Origin: Oscillospiraceae bacterium
GTDB taxonomy: Bacteria; Bacillota; Clostridia; Oscillospirales; Acutalibacteraceae
Direction of reading: 5' to 3'
Length of the DNA stretch: 64,000 bases
NCBI GenBank assembly: GCA_015066595.1
Contig: SVNZ01000001.1
Location: 124,001 to 188,000 of the forward strand
Shown here: positions 36,054 through 46,229 of the stretch, piece by piece
Layout: each line of letters starts with the position of its first letter
Numbering within the stretch: the stretch's first letter is position 1
Program-made: the position numbers and the translations under genes
Notes under the pieces: generated by a model
Databases searched by the model: none
What the model was told of the DNA's origin: nothing
The model's input: only the letters and a program-made list of their open reading frames with translations

Positions 36054-39000
36054 ATGCTCTTAAAATCACTTGAGCTACAGGGATTTAAAACCTTTCCTGA
36101 TAAAACTAAATTAACATTTGACAGAGGCATTACTTCTGTTGTGGGACCTAACGGTTCTGGTAAGAGTAATATCAGCGACGCTATACGCTGGGTACTTGGT
36201 GAGCAGGCTCCGAAATCTTTGCGATGTTCAAAGATGGAAGATGTTGTTTTTAATGGTACTGATAGTAGAAAACGTCAGGGCTACGCTGAAGTAACTTTAA
36301 CCATCGATAACAAGGATAGAGTTCTGCCTTTTAATGGTGACGAAGTTGCTGTTACTCGAAGATATTTTAGAAGTGGTGACAGCGAATACCTTATAAATAA
36401 AGCGTCAGTTCGACTTAAAGATATCCATGAGCTTTTTATGGATACCGGTCTGGGTCGTGATGGCTATTCAATGATCAGCCAGGGTAAGATAGATTCTATT
36501 GTTGCGTCTAAAAGTGAAGATAGACGAGAGATATTTGAGGAAGCAGCGGGTATTTCTCGTTATAGATACAGAAAAAACGAAGCAGAACGCAAGCTCGTAC
36601 ATACTGAGGATAATCTCGTGCGTTTACGCGATATTGTTACAGAGCTTGAAGATCGTATCGGACCACTTGAATCACAATCAAAAAAGGCCGAAGCTTTCTT
36701 GGAGTACTCTGGTGAAAAACGTGGTCTTGAGATTGCACTCTGGCTGGATACTCTTAATAAATCTTCTTCAGTTTTGAAAGACCACGAGGATAAAATCGCA
36801 GTTTCTAAAAATCAATACGAAGAAGCCGAGAGAGAACTTGAGAGAATTGCTCAGGAAACTGAAGAAATTTATTTGAAAAATGGTTCATTACTGAGTAAAA
36901 TTGATGAGATTCGCCAGAATATTACACAGAGTGAAGGCGAAATCAGCTTCCATAAATCAACAATTTCTGTCGCTGAAAATGATATTTTACATAACAACGA
37001 GAATATCGAGCGTATCACAGGAGAAATATTAAAAGCAGAAGACTCAAATGTTGATATACAACAAGAAATAGAAAGCAAAGAGAAGAAGATAACTGAGTTT
37101 GATGCTGAAATCATGTCGCTCCAGAATGACTATGATAAAACAGCTGATGAACTCAATAACATCAATACAGACTCAAGCAGAAGCAGTGAGCAGTTACAAC
37201 AGCTTTCTGCTGTGATTGCGTCCCTTTCTGCTAAGTCTGCTGATGCAAGAGTTACCGATATGACTTGTGCTTCTTCTATACTCGAGTTGGAGTCACGTGT
37301 TAGTAGCCTTAAAGAAAGCGTTTCTGCTAAGCATGAACAGCTTTCTGACCTTAAAGATATGCAGAAGACTTTTGAAGAAAGTGTTAAAACTAATTCACAA
37401 AAAGTCGATGCACTTAATAACAGCATCAAAGGTCTTGAAATCAAGATTGAATCACGTACAAAAAAGCGTGATGAACTGAAGATAACTTCAGATAACCTCA
37501 TGCTTGATGCTCAGGAAAAATCACGTAGAGCAAAACTTCTTGAGGATTTAGCTGCTAACTATGAGGGTTTCTATAACAGCGTTAAAGTTATTATGAAGGA
37601 AGCAAAAAAAGGTTCTGTTTCAGGTATATGTGGTCCTGTTTCACAGCTTATCCATGTTCCTTCTCAATATAACATTGCTATGGAAGTCGCACTTGGCAGT
37701 AAGATGCAGAACATCGTTACTCTTACAGACGAAGATGCTAAGCGTGCAATTAAGACACTCAAACAACTCGATGCAGGTAGAGCTACCTTTTTGCCTATAA
37801 CTACTATCAAGGGTAGAAAACTTGAGGAAAAAGGCCTTGATGATTGTTACGGATATATTGGTGTTGCGTCTGAGCTTTGCTCTTGTGATAAAAAATACGA
37901 TAACATTAAATCCTCACTTTTAGGTAAAATAGTTGTTGTAGAGGATCTAAACTGTGCTGCTACTATTGCTAAAAAATATGGATACAGATTTATGATCGTC
38001 ACTCTTGATGGTCAGATTATCAACGCCGGCGGTTCTTTCACCGGTGGTTCTATGAATAAAAAATCTGGTCTTCTTTCTCGTGAAACAGAGATATTGTCAC
38101 TTAAAAAGAAGGCGGAAGAACTCACTAAAAAAGCTGATGAGGCGAAAGCTGAGTTTATAAGAGCACAAGAGTCCTTCGGACAATGTGAGGCTCAACTTCT
38201 AGGGGCTCGTGCTGATTTATCGCTTGCTCAGCAAGAACTTATCAAAGTTCAGACTGAATACACTGCTTGTACAAATGAGCTCAATAATATGACTGCAACA
38301 GTCGATGAACTTGATCGTGAGATTACGGAATCTACTGAAAAAATTGCATCACAGAAGATTATGCAACAAGAAGCGAAGATTGTTCTTGAGCAGTACAGTG
38401 CTGAAATTGAAAAGACTGATATTAAGATCAGCACACTGTCTGGCGACAAAGAGCTGCTTTCACAAAAACGAGAGGAACTCTCAGATGCTTTGCAGGATAT
38501 AAGACTCCAGATTGTGACGAAGCAGAAGGATATTGAAACTTTAAAAACTGAAATTGAGCTTGCTAAAGCTTCCGGGTCTAATCAGAATTTGCATGTTCAG
38601 GAATTAAAATCAGAAATTGAACAGATAGAAATTAATAATTCCAATTTAGAACTAAAAATTCAAAATACTCAAGATACAATTAGCGCCCTTAGACAAAAAG
38701 TTAATGACTATAATGCGTCTATCGAGGCAACAAACACACTGCGTGATGAACTTGAAAAGCGTTCTGTAGAACTTAGACAGAGTGAGCGTGATAAGAATAG
38801 TGAGCGCGAGCTTGCCTCTAACGAATATTCTCGTCTTGAAGAGAGAAAAGTGAACCTACAGAAACAGTTTGATGACATTATTGCCAAGCTGTGGGAAGAG
38901 TATGAGCTTACTCGTAGCGAAGCTCAAAAGCAAGCTGTTGAAATTGATGATTTACCACAAGCAAAGGCACGCCTTGCTGAACTCAAACAGAAAATCAAAT

Positions 39001-39629
39001 CTCTTGGTAATGTGAACGTATCTGCTATCGAAGAGTATAAAGAGGTTTCTGAGCGATATGAGTTTATGACAGCTCAAGTTAATGATGTTGAAAATTCTAA
39101 GAAAGAGATTGAACGTCTCATCAGTGAACTTACAAAACAGATGAGAGAAGTTTTTGTTGAGTCATTTGCTGAGATTAACAAGAACTTTACCGCTACTTTT
39201 AAGGAGCTTTTTGGCGGTGGTACAGCTTCGCTTGAACTGTCAGATCCTGAAAATATTTTAACAAGTGGTATTGATATCATTGTACATCCACCAGGAAAGA
39301 TTGTTGTTCATCTTGAAGCGCTTTCAGGTGGTGAGAAGGCTCTTGTAGCTATTGCGTTGTATTTTGCTATTTTAAAGGTCAGACCTGCGCCATTCTGTGT
39401 TATGGATGAGATTGAAGCTGCTTTAGATGAAGTAAATGTTGACAGATTTGCACAATATTTGAGAAACCTTACAGAGAGCACACAGTTTATTCTTATTACA
39501 CACAGACGTGGTACTATGGAAGAAGCTGATGTTCTTTATGGTGTTACAATGCAAGATGAAGGAATATCCAAGTTGCTTGAACTTCGTACTTCTGAGGTTG
39601 CAGCAAAACTTGGATTAAAAGCTAACTGA
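36054..39629 (+). CDS. smc: Chromosome segregation protein SMC
   Basis: SMC is the condensin ATPase that organises the chromosome. The 1191-residue protein is full length: Walker A GPNGSGKSNISDAIRWVLGEQ at the N-terminus, long coiled coils (about 170-500 and 670-1020) around a hinge (about 515-640, with GSFTGGSMNK after it), and the C-terminal LSGGEKALVAIALYFA signature with Walker B FCVMDEIEAALDE. AGAGGGG precedes the ATG. It is followed by ftsY. Confidence 0.98.
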   Translation: MLLKSLELQGFKTFPDKTKLTFDRGITSVVGPNGSGKSNISDAIRWVLGEQAPKSLRCSKMEDVVFNGTDSRKRQGYAEVTLTIDNKDRVLPFNGDEVAVTRRYFRSGDSEYLINKASVRLKDIHELFMDTGLGRDGYSMISQGKIDSIVASKSEDRREIFEEAAGISRYRYRKNEAERKLVHTEDNLVRLRDIVTELEDRIGPLESQSKKAEAFLEYSGEKRGLEIALWLDTLNKSSSVLKDHEDKIAVSKNQYEEAERELERIAQETEEIYLKNGSLLSKIDEIRQNITQSEGEISFHKSTISVAENDILHNNENIERITGEILKAEDSNVDIQQEIESKEKKITEFDAEIMSLQNDYDKTADELNNINTDSSRSSEQLQQLSAVIASLSAKSADARVTDMTCASSILELESRVSSLKESVSAKHEQLSDLKDMQKTFEESVKTNSQKVDALNNSIKGLEIKIESRTKKRDELKITSDNLMLDAQEKSRRAKLLEDLAANYEGFYNSVKVIMKEAKKGSVSGICGPVSQLIHVPSQYNIAMEVALGSKMQNIVTLTDEDAKRAIKTLKQLDAGRATFLPITTIKGRKLEEKGLDDCYGYIGVASELCSCDKKYDNIKSSLLGKIVVVEDLNCAATIAKKYGYRFMIVTLDGQIINAGGSFTGGSMNKKSGLLSRETEILSLKKKAEELTKKADEAKAEFIRAQESFGQCEAQLLGARADLSLAQQELIKVQTEYTACTNELNNMTATVDELDREITESTEKIASQKIMQQEAKIVLEQYSAEIEKTDIKISTLSGDKELLSQKREELSDALQDIRLQIVTKQKDIETLKTEIELAKASGSNQNLHVQELKSEIEQIEINNSNLELKIQNTQDTISALRQKVNDYNASIEATNTLRDELEKRSVELRQSERDKNSERELASNEYSRLEERKVNLQKQFDDIIAKLWEEYELTRSEAQKQAVEIDDLPQAKARLAELKQKIKSLGNVNVSAIEEYKEVSERYEFMTAQVNDVENSKKEIERLISELTKQMREVFVESFAEINKNFTATFKELFGGGTASLELSDPENILTSGIDIIVHPPGKIVVHLEALSGGEKALVAIALYFAILKVRPAPFCVMDEIEAALDEVNVDRFAQYLRNLTESTQFILITHRRGTMEEADVLYGVTMQDEGISKLLELRTSEVAAKLGLKAN

Positions 39630-39643
39630 TTTAAGGAGATTTT

Positions 39644-40555
39644 ATGGGCTTTTTTAATAAAATCAAAGAAGGTCTAAAAAAAACTAGAGACGGAGTAGTT
39701 GGACAAATCAGCTCTATGCTCAAGTCTTTTACTAAAATAGACGAAGACCTTTTTGAAGAGCTTGAGGAACTTTTAGTAATGGCTGATGTTGGTGTTCATA
39801 CAGCAGAAAATATTTGTGATCAGCTCAGAGCACAAGTCAAAGCTGAGGGTGTTACCGATCCTGCACTGATTATGTCTATGCTTGAAAAACTCACTGCAGA
39901 TATGCTTAGAGACGGTAACGAAATGATTCTTAACACAAAACCATCTATTATTTTAGTTATAGGTGTAAACGGTGTTGGAAAAACTACTACTATTGGCAAA
40001 CTGGCTAATCATTATGTATCAAACGGAAAAAGAGTCACACTTGCTGCTGCTGATACGTTCAGAGCTGCTGCTATTGAGCAACTTCAGGTTTGGGCTGAGC
40101 GTAGTAACGCTGATATTGTAAAGCAAAATGAAGGGTCTGATCCAGCAGCAGTAGTATTTGATGCTATTTCAAGTGCAAAGGCTAAGGGGTCTGATATCAT
40201 TATCTGTGATACAGCTGGTCGTCTTCATAATAAGCGTCATCTTATGGATGAACTTGCTAAAATAAGACGTGTTATTGATCGAGAACTTCCGGATGCAGAC
40301 AAAGAATTTTTGCTTGTTCTTGATGCAACAACTGGTCAAAATGCTGTCAATCAGGCTCAGGAGTTTTCTAAAGCTACAGGCATTACGGGTATCGTCTTAA
40401 CTAAGCTTGATGGTACTGCTCGTGGTGGTGTAGTTCTTGCTATCAAAGAAGGACTTAAAATTCCGGTTAAATTTATTGGTGTTGGCGAGCAACTTGATGA
40501 TTTACAACCGTTCGACGCTGATGATTTCACAAAAGCTCTGTTTGTAAAGGAATAA
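39644..40555 (+). CDS. ftsY: Signal recognition particle receptor FtsY
   Basis: FtsY docks SRP-bound ribosomes at the membrane. The 303-residue product is the short Firmicutes form with NG domains only: GVNGVGKTTTIGKLA (G1), AADTFRAAAIEQL, DTAGRLHNK, TKLDGTARGG and the C-terminal GVGEQLDDLQPFD. AAGGAG precedes the ATG; smc-ftsY is conserved. Confidence 0.97.
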   Translation: MGFFNKIKEGLKKTRDGVVGQISSMLKSFTKIDEDLFEELEELLVMADVGVHTAENICDQLRAQVKAEGVTDPALIMSMLEKLTADMLRDGNEMILNTKPSIILVIGVNGVGKTTTIGKLANHYVSNGKRVTLAAADTFRAAAIEQLQVWAERSNADIVKQNEGSDPAAVVFDAISSAKAKGSDIIICDTAGRLHNKRHLMDELAKIRRVIDRELPDADKEFLLVLDATTGQNAVNQAQEFSKATGITGIVLTKLDGTARGGVVLAIKEGLKIPVKFIGVGEQLDDLQPFDADDFTKALFVKE

Positions 40556-40557
40556 TT

Positions 40558-41163
40558 ATGAAAAAGTTTGTTATTGCAACTAATAATAAAAAGAAGCTTA
40601 TTGAGCTTTCACGTATATTAAATCCTATCGGAATTGAAGCTGTAACAGCGAAAGATATTGGTATTGATTTAGGTGATGTTGAAGAAAACGGTACTACTTT
40701 TGCTGAGAATGCTTATATTAAAGCTAAGTCTGCATTTGATTTGCTTAATGGTGAATACTGCACTGTGGCTGATGATTCCGGAATATGTGTTGACGCTCTT
40801 GATGGTGCACCGGGTATTTTTTCTGCACGTTACGGCGGCGAAGGGCTTACTGACGAAGATAGGGTAGACAAGCTCCTTTGTGATATGGCTGATGTAGCTG
40901 ATGAGCATAGGCAGGCACATTTTTCTTGTGCAATTTGTGCAGTTATGGATGATGGTGCTGTTATTACTGCAGAAGGTATCTGTGAAGGGAAAATCGGATA
41001 CAACCCTGTTGGAGATGGTGGATTTGGTTACGACCCTGTGTTTATGGTAGGGGATAAGTCTTTTTCGCAACTTACTGACAAAGAAAAAGACCTATGTAGT
41101 CATAGGGGAAATGCGTTAAGACTTTTTAAAGAAAAATTACAAAAATATATGGAGGATAAATAA
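40558..41163 (+). CDS. rdgB: XTP/dITP pyrophosphatase (RdgB/HAM1)
   Basis: This house-cleaning enzyme hydrolyses deaminated purine triphosphates. The 201-residue product has ATNNKKKLIEL, ENAYIKAKSAFD, ADDSGICVDALDGAPGIFSARY and GGFGYDPVF, all family motifs. Its stop overlaps the start of yhbY by one base. Confidence 0.95.
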   Translation: MKKFVIATNNKKKLIELSRILNPIGIEAVTAKDIGIDLGDVEENGTTFAENAYIKAKSAFDLLNGEYCTVADDSGICVDALDGAPGIFSARYGGEGLTDEDRVDKLLCDMADVADEHRQAHFSCAICAVMDDGAVITAEGICEGKIGYNPVGDGGFGYDPVFMVGDKSFSQLTDKEKDLCSHRGNALRLFKEKLQKYMEDK

Positions 41164-41465
41164 TGCTTACAAGTAAACAGCGTGCATATTTAAGAGCTCT
41201 CGCTAATTCTATTGATACCATACTTATGGTTGGCAAAGGTGGCTTATCTGAACAGATTTTTAAATCCGCTGATGAAGCTGTAACAGCTCGTGAGCTTATC
41301 AAAGGAAAAGTTCTTGAATCATGCGAGATGTCAGTACGAGAAGTTGCTGAAGCTATTGCTGATGAAATTAAAGCTGATGTTGTACAGGTGATCGGTACAA
41401 AATTTGTGCTATATCGTAAAAATGAAGATGAACCGATAATTGTGTTGCCAAGGAGTAGAAAATAA
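41163..41465 (+). CDS. yhbY: YhbY family (CRM-domain) RNA-binding protein
   Basis: The 100-residue product (MLTSKQRAYLRALANSIDTILMVGKGGLSEQ...FVLYRKN) is a single CRM domain with the GxxG-type loop GKGG, found associated with pre-50S particles in other bacteria. It overlaps both neighbours by one base in a tightly packed run. Confidence 0.92.
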   Translation: MLTSKQRAYLRALANSIDTILMVGKGGLSEQIFKSADEAVTARELIKGKVLESCEMSVREVAEAIADEIKADVVQVIGTKFVLYRKNEDEPIIVLPRSRK

Positions 41466-42061
41466 TGAAGATTGCACTCTTTGGAGGTAGCTTTAATCCT
41501 ATTCATAATGCGCACATAAAGCTTGCTGAGCGTTTTTTTGATGAAGTAGGTTTAGATTACGTGTACTTTATTCCCACATTTATAACCCCTCTCAAAGATA
41601 ATTCTTCTACCATATCTGCAAAGCAAAGACTCGATATGTGCAATCTGGCTTTGAAAGATTATATAAGTTTCAAAGTTGCTGATATTGAAGTTAAAAGAGA
41701 GGGCATGAGCTACTCGTGCGATACAATAGCTTATTTCAGAAATATGTATCCTGACGCTCAACTGTACTTTATTATGGGCGCAGATATGTTTTTTACTCTT
41801 GAAAAGTGGAATGATTTTAAGTATATTTTTAAGAATGTCACTATACTGACAGCACCGAGAGATGATGATGACTACACTTCGCTTTGTCACAAGCTCAATG
41901 AATATAAAAAATATAATTGTAAAGCTCATATCACAAAAGAATATATTGAAGATTTGTCTTCTACGATGATTCGTGATATGATTAGTAAAAATATAGATGT
42001 GTCCGCCTATTTAAACAAAAATGTGATTGAATATATTAAACAAAATGATTTATACAGATGA
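41465..42061 (+). CDS. nadD: Nicotinate-nucleotide adenylyltransferase
   Basis: NadD joins nicotinate mononucleotide to AMP in NAD synthesis. The 198-residue protein has GGSFNPIHNAH (nucleotidyltransferase HxxH motif, with Ala where Gly is usual), FIMGADMFFTLEKW and the C-terminal ISSTxxR-equivalent LSSTMIRDMI. It shares one base with the yhbY stop, and the next gene starts inside its end. Confidence 0.94.
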   Translation: MKIALFGGSFNPIHNAHIKLAERFFDEVGLDYVYFIPTFITPLKDNSSTISAKQRLDMCNLALKDYISFKVADIEVKREGMSYSCDTIAYFRNMYPDAQLYFIMGADMFFTLEKWNDFKYIFKNVTILTAPRDDDDYTSLCHKLNEYKKYNCKAHITKEYIEDLSSTMIRDMISKNIDVSAYLNKNVIEYIKQNDLYR

Positions 42062-42629
42062 CTTTTTGACACTAGAAGATTACAAAGCTATTATTCGTCC
42101 TATGATGAGCGAACGTAGATACAACCATTGCGTCAATGTTTCAATTGAAGCGGTCAGACTTGCTAAGAAATATGGTGCTGATGTTAAAAAAGCTGAAGTG
42201 GCAGGTATTTTACACGATATAACAAAAGAAGTTGATTTTGAAAATCAGTTGCAAATAATAGAGCATGGTGATATAATTCTCACCGATGTCGAAAAATCGA
42301 CCAATAAGCTATGGCACGCTATTTCCGGCTCTGTATATATTCAAACAAAACTCGGTATCAACGATCAAGAAATCATAGATGCTATTAGATATCATACAAC
42401 TGGTAGAGCTAATATGTCATTGCTAGAAAAAGTGATTTTTCTTGCAGATTTTACCAGTGCTGAGCGCAACTATCCCGATGTTGAGGTTATTAGACAAAAG
42501 GCTGATATATCGCTTGAAGAAGGAATGCTCTATGGAATTCAGTTTACTTTGAACAAACTCCTTGAACGTCAGAGCTTATTATGCGAAGATGCTATTGATG
42601 CATACAATGAAATTTTAATAAACAGGTGA
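42045..42629 (+). CDS. yqeK: YqeK-type HD-domain nucleotide phosphohydrolase
   Basis: The 194-residue product has an HD domain (RRYNHCVNVSIEA, GILHDITKE, DAIRYHTTGRANMS, KVIFLADFTSAERNYP) typical of YqeK, an enzyme that symmetrically splits diadenosine tetraphosphate. It lies between nadD and rsfS, its fixed context. The ATG at 42045, inside the end of nadD, is taken as start; it lacks a clear ribosome binding site, so coupling with nadD is likely. The ORF-track TTG is six codons earlier. Confidence 0.92.
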   Translation: MIYTDDFLTLEDYKAIIRPMMSERRYNHCVNVSIEAVRLAKKYGADVKKAEVAGILHDITKEVDFENQLQIIEHGDIILTDVEKSTNKLWHAISGSVYIQTKLGINDQEIIDAIRYHTTGRANMSLLEKVIFLADFTSAERNYPDVEVIRQKADISLEEGMLYGIQFTLNKLLERQSLLCEDAIDAYNEILINR

Positions 42630-42634
42630 AATTT

Positions 42635-42988
42635 ATGACAACACTACAACAAGCAAAAGAAACTGCAAAAATATTAAGTGATAAAAAAGGCCTTGATATC
42701 AAGGTCATTGAAATCAGTGATGTTTCTGTTATAGCTGATTATATGGTTATTGCTACAGGTAACAGCTCAACCCATGTTAAAGCGTTAGCTGATGAGGTAG
42801 AAGAACAGCTCGATGATATGGGTGTATCAGTAAGCCATATTGAGGGCTATCGTTCAAATTCTTGGATTTTGCTGGATTATATCGACATTATTGTCCATGT
42901 TTTCTCAAACGAAGCAAGAGAGTATTACGATCTCGAGCGACTTTGGGAAGATGGTACTGATGTTGATATTTCTGATATTATTGATTAA
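42635..42988 (+). CDS. rsfS: Ribosome silencing factor RsfS
   Basis: RsfS binds ribosomal protein L14 and blocks subunit joining when nutrients are short. The 117-residue product has KVIEISDVSVIADYMVIATGNSSTHVKALAD and the C-terminal FSNEAREYYDLERLW. ATG at 42635, five bases after AGGTGA, is chosen over the ORF-track GTG at 42626. Confidence 0.95.
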   Translation: MTTLQQAKETAKILSDKKGLDIKVIEISDVSVIADYMVIATGNSSTHVKALADEVEEQLDDMGVSVSHIEGYRSNSWILLDYIDIIVHVFSNEAREYYDLERLWEDGTDVDISDIID

Positions 42989-43020
42989 AATGTAGTTTAT
43001 TGACCTTAGGAGGGTTTTAA

Positions 43021-45432
43021 TTGAGATACGAACACAAAAAGGTAGAACCAAAATGGCAGAAAATATGGGAAGAAAAAGGCGTGTTCCACGCTGAAGAAAA
43101 TTCTTCAAAAGAAAAATTCTTTGCTCTTATTGAGTTTCCGTATCCATCAGGTCAGGGGTTGCACGTAGGACACCCACGTCCATATACCGCACTTGATACT
43201 GTTGCCAGAAAGCGTAGATTACAGGGATATAATGTTCTTTATCCTATCGGTTGGGACGCATTTGGACTTCCAACTGAAAATTTTGCTATTAAGAACCATA
43301 TTCACCCTGAAATTGTTACTAAAAATAATATTGATAGATTTAGAAAACAGATACAGTCACTCGGTATTTCTTTTGATTGGAGCAGAGAAGTTGATACTAC
43401 TGATCCGGATTACTATAAGTGGACACAGTGGATATTCCTCCAACTCTTCAAGAAAGGTCTTGCATATAAGAAAGAGATGGCAGTAAACTGGTGTACTTCT
43501 TGTAAATGCGTGCTTGCAAACGAAGAGGTTGTAAATGGTGTTTGCGAAAGATGTAGTAGTGAAGTTGTTCGTAAAGTTAAATCCCAGTGGATGTTAAAAA
43601 TCACTGAGTATGCTGACAGACTTATTGATGACCTTGATTTAGTGGATTTTCCGGAGCGTGTTAAGCTTCAGCAGAAAAACTGGATTGGAAGATCTTACGG
43701 CGCAGAGGTTAAGTTTGACACTACCTTAGGTGATGAGCTTTTGATATATACAACAAGAGCTGATACACTTTACGGTGCTACATATATGGTTATTTCTCCG
43801 GAGCATCCACTTATTGAAAAATGGGCTCCACAGATTAAGAATATTGACGAAGTTAAGAAGTACCAGGCTGATGCCGCAAAGAAATCTGATTTTGAGCGTA
43901 CTGAGCTCGCAAAAGATAAAACAGGCGTTATGCTTGATGGCGTTAGAGCTATTAACCCAGTAAATAACAAGGAAATCCCTATTTTTATTTCGGACTATGT
44001 ACTTATTTCTTATGGTACCGGTGCTATTATGGCGGTTCCTGCTCATGATACCCGTGACTGGGAATTTGCTAAGAAGTTTGATCTACCTATTATTGAGGTT
44101 GTAAAAGGCGGTAATGTAGAGGATGAAGCTTATACAGACTGTGCTACAGGTGTAATGGTGAATTCCGGAATACTTGATGGACTTTCTGTAGATGACGCTA
44201 AAGTTAAGATTATAGATTGGCTTACTGAGAATGGTAGAGGTGCTAAAAAAACTAACTATAAGCTTAGAGACTGGGTGTTCTCTCGACAGAGATATTGGGG
44301 CGAGCCTATTCCAATCGTTAAGTGTGATGATTGTGGATACGTTGCTATTCCTGAATCCGAGTTACCATTAAAGCTACCGATGGTTGAGTCATATGAGCCT
44401 ACTGACAATGGTGAATCACCACTCGCTAATATGACAGAATGGGTTGAGACCACTTGTCCTAAGTGCGGCAAGAAAGCATATAGAGAAACTGATACTATGC
44501 CACAGTGGGCTGGTTCATCATGGTACTACTTAAGATATATGGATCCTCACAACAGTGAGGCTCTTGCTTCTAAAGAGGCGCTTGAATATTGGAATTGTGT
44601 CGATTGGTATAACGGTGGTATGGAGCACACAACACTTCATCTGCTTTATAGTCGTTTCTGGCACAAATTCCTTTATGATATCGGTGTAGTTCCTACAAAA
44701 GAGCCATATTCAAAGCGTACAAGCCATGGTATGATTTTGGGCGAAAATGGAGAAAAAATGAGCAAGTCTCGTGGTAACGTTGTAAACCCAGATGATATCG
44801 TCAACGAATATGGTGCTGATACACTGAGATTGTACGAAATGTTCATCGGTGACTTTGAAAAGGCTGCCCCATGGAGCCCTTCTAGTATCAAGGGCTGTCG
44901 TAGATTTATTGAACGTTACTATAATCTACAGAATATCGTTGTAGATTCAAATGAAATTAGACCTGAACTTGAAAAAGAGTTCCATAAGACTATCAAGAAA
45001 GTTACTGAAGATATTGAAAACATTAAGTTCAATACAGCTATAGCTGCTCTTATGGCACTTATTAACGTTGTTTCAAACTTCGGTTCTATTTCAAAGAAAG
45101 AACTCGCTATTTTCTCAGTACTTATGAATCCATTTGCACCACATGTTACTGAAGAAGTATGGGAAGCTTGTAACTTGGGTGATGGTATTTTGGCTGAAGC
45201 TAAGTGGCCTGAGTACGATGAATCAAAATGTGTTGATGATACTGTAGAAATTGTTGTACAGGTTAATGGTAAGATTAAATCTAAACTTATGATTCCTGCA
45301 GATGCTGAGCAGGCTGATGCTATTTCTCTTGCGAAAGCTGACGAGAAAGTAAAAGAAGCTATCGGTTCGATGAATATTATCAAGGAAATATACGTTAAAG
45401 GCAAACTTGTAAATATTGTTGTTAAGCCTTGA
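43021..45432 (+). CDS. leuS: Leucyl-tRNA synthetase
   Basis: A class I synthetase of 803 residues: HIGH-type HVGH in [15 protein letters not shown], an editing domain (about 220-400 with the threonine-rich [13 protein letters not shown]), the KMSKS loop [10 protein letters not shown] and a C-terminal anticodon-binding domain. It starts at TTG with AGGAGGG nine bases upstream. No T-box leader is present; only 32 bases separate it from rsfS, so it is probably expressed with that operon. Confidence 0.97.
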   Translation: MRYEHKKVEPKWQKIWEEKGVFHAEENSSKEKFFALIEFPYPSGQGLHVGHPRPYTALDTVARKRRLQGYNVLYPIGWDAFGLPTENFAIKNHIHPEIVTKNNIDRFRKQIQSLGISFDWSREVDTTDPDYYKWTQWIFLQLFKKGLAYKKEMAVNWCTSCKCVLANEEVVNGVCERCSSEVVRKVKSQWMLKITEYADRLIDDLDLVDFPERVKLQQKNWIGRSYGAEVKFDTTLGDELLIYTTRADTLYGATYMVISPEHPLIEKWAPQIKNIDEVKKYQADAAKKSDFERTELAKDKTGVMLDGVRAINPVNNKEIPIFISDYVLISYGTGAIMAVPAHDTRDWEFAKKFDLPIIEVVKGGNVEDEAYTDCATGVMVNSGILDGLSVDDAKVKIIDWLTENGRGAKKTNYKLRDWVFSRQRYWGEPIPIVKCDDCGYVAIPESELPLKLPMVESYEPTDNGESPLANMTEWVETTCPKCGKKAYRETDTMPQWAGSSWYYLRYMDPHNSEALASKEALEYWNCVDWYNGGMEHTTLHLLYSRFWHKFLYDIGVVPTKEPYSKRTSHGMILGENGEKMSKSRGNVVNPDDIVNEYGADTLRLYEMFIGDFEKAAPWSPSSIKGCRRFIERYYNLQNIVVDSNEIRPELEKEFHKTIKKVTEDIENIKFNTAIAALMALINVVSNFGSISKKELAIFSVLMNPFAPHVTEEVWEACNLGDGILAEAKWPEYDESKCVDDTVEIVVQVNGKIKSKLMIPADAEQADAISLAKADEKVKEAIGSMNIIKEIYVKGKLVNIVVKP

Positions 45433-45474
45433 TGCGCATTTTTGTCTAAATTATACTTTTGTTGTAGAAGACTC

Positions 45475-45503
45475 TTGACACTTTTAGTACATTATTGTAT
45501 AAT
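45475..45503 (+). promoter_or_regulatory. rpsU promoter
   Basis: Perfect TTGACA-N17-TATAAT with an extended TG before the -10. The leader to the ATG is about 48 bases and holds only a small imperfect hairpin. Confidence 0.92.
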
Positions 45504-45557
45504 TGTCAAAGCATTATGCGAATTACCCATGCCTTATGGCGGACGGGAGGGAAATAC

Positions 45558-45734
45558 ATGTCAGAAGTAAGACTCAAAGAAAACGAATCTCTTGAGAGTG
45601 CTTTAAGAAGATTTAAAAAGCAGTGTGCAAGAGCTGGCGTTATCGCTGAGGTTCGTAAAAGAGAAGCTTATGAGAAGCCTTCTGTAAAACGCAAGAAGAA
45701 GTCTGAAGCTGCTCGCAAGCGCAAATACAAATAA
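45558..45734 (+). CDS. rpsU: 30S ribosomal protein S21
   Basis: The 58-residue basic product ([27 protein letters not shown]...[13 protein letters not shown]) is S21. The ORF track starts in the leader; the ATG at 45558 follows GGGAGGG. It has its own strong promoter and terminator. Confidence 0.97.
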   Translation: MSEVRLKENESLESALRRFKKQCARAGVIAEVRKREAYEKPSVKRKKKSEAARKRKYK

Positions 45735-45742
45735 TTTTAAAG

Positions 45743-45778
45743 AAACGGACAGGTTAATATTACCTTGTCCGTTTTTTG
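45743..45778 (+). terminator. rpsU terminator
   Basis: AAACGGAC-A-GGT pairs with ACC-TT-GTCCGTTT, followed by TTTTTGTTTT. It ends about 14 bases before the aroQ start, so aroQ may depend on read-through. Confidence 0.85.
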
Positions 45779-45791
45779 TTTTGGTGATTTT

Positions 45792-46229
45792 ATGAAGATT
45801 CTTGTTTTATTTGGACCTAATCTTAATATGGTCGGTATCAGAAAAAAAGAAGTTTATGGTACTCAAACTGCCAGTGATATCAACAAATGCATAATTGAAT
45901 ATGCAAAAAGTAAAAATATTGAATGCGATATTTTTCAATCTAATCACGAGGGCGTGCTGATTGATAAAATACATTCGGTTCTTAGTGAGTATGATGGTGT
46001 TGTTATTAACCCTGGTGCTCTCACACATTATAGCTATGCACTAAGAGACGCTATTGAATGCGTTGAAGAAGTACCATTTGTAGAAGTACATATGTCAAAT
46101 ATATTTGATAGAGAAGACTTCAGAAAAGTTTCTGTTACTGCTGAAGTCTGTATAAAGCAAATTATGGGTTATGGCGCTGATTCATACCTTTATGCTATAG
46201 ATTACTTATGCGAGGTGCTTAATGCATAG
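45792..46229 (+). CDS. aroQ: 3-Dehydroquinate dehydratase, type II
   Basis: The enzyme dehydrates 3-dehydroquinate in the shikimate pathway. The 145-residue product has GPNLNMVGIRKKEVYG (catalytic Tyr), QSNHEGVLIDKI, NPGALTHYSYALRDAI and EVHMSNIFDRE. ATG at 45792 follows GGTGAT; the ORF-track start lies inside the upstream terminator. aroQ-pepP-efp is a common Firmicutes order. Confidence 0.95.
   Translation: MKILVLFGPNLNMVGIRKKEVYGTQTASDINKCIIEYAKSKNIECDIFQSNHEGVLIDKIHSVLSEYDGVVINPGALTHYSYALRDAIECVEEVPFVEVHMSNIFDREDFRKVSVTAEVCIKQIMGYGADSYLYAIDYLCEVLNA

Noticed and set aside
42989-43020. Possible T-box or other leader for leuS
   Set aside because: Only 32 bases separate rsfS and leuS, with just the ribosome binding site; the gap ahead of ileS is likewise too short.
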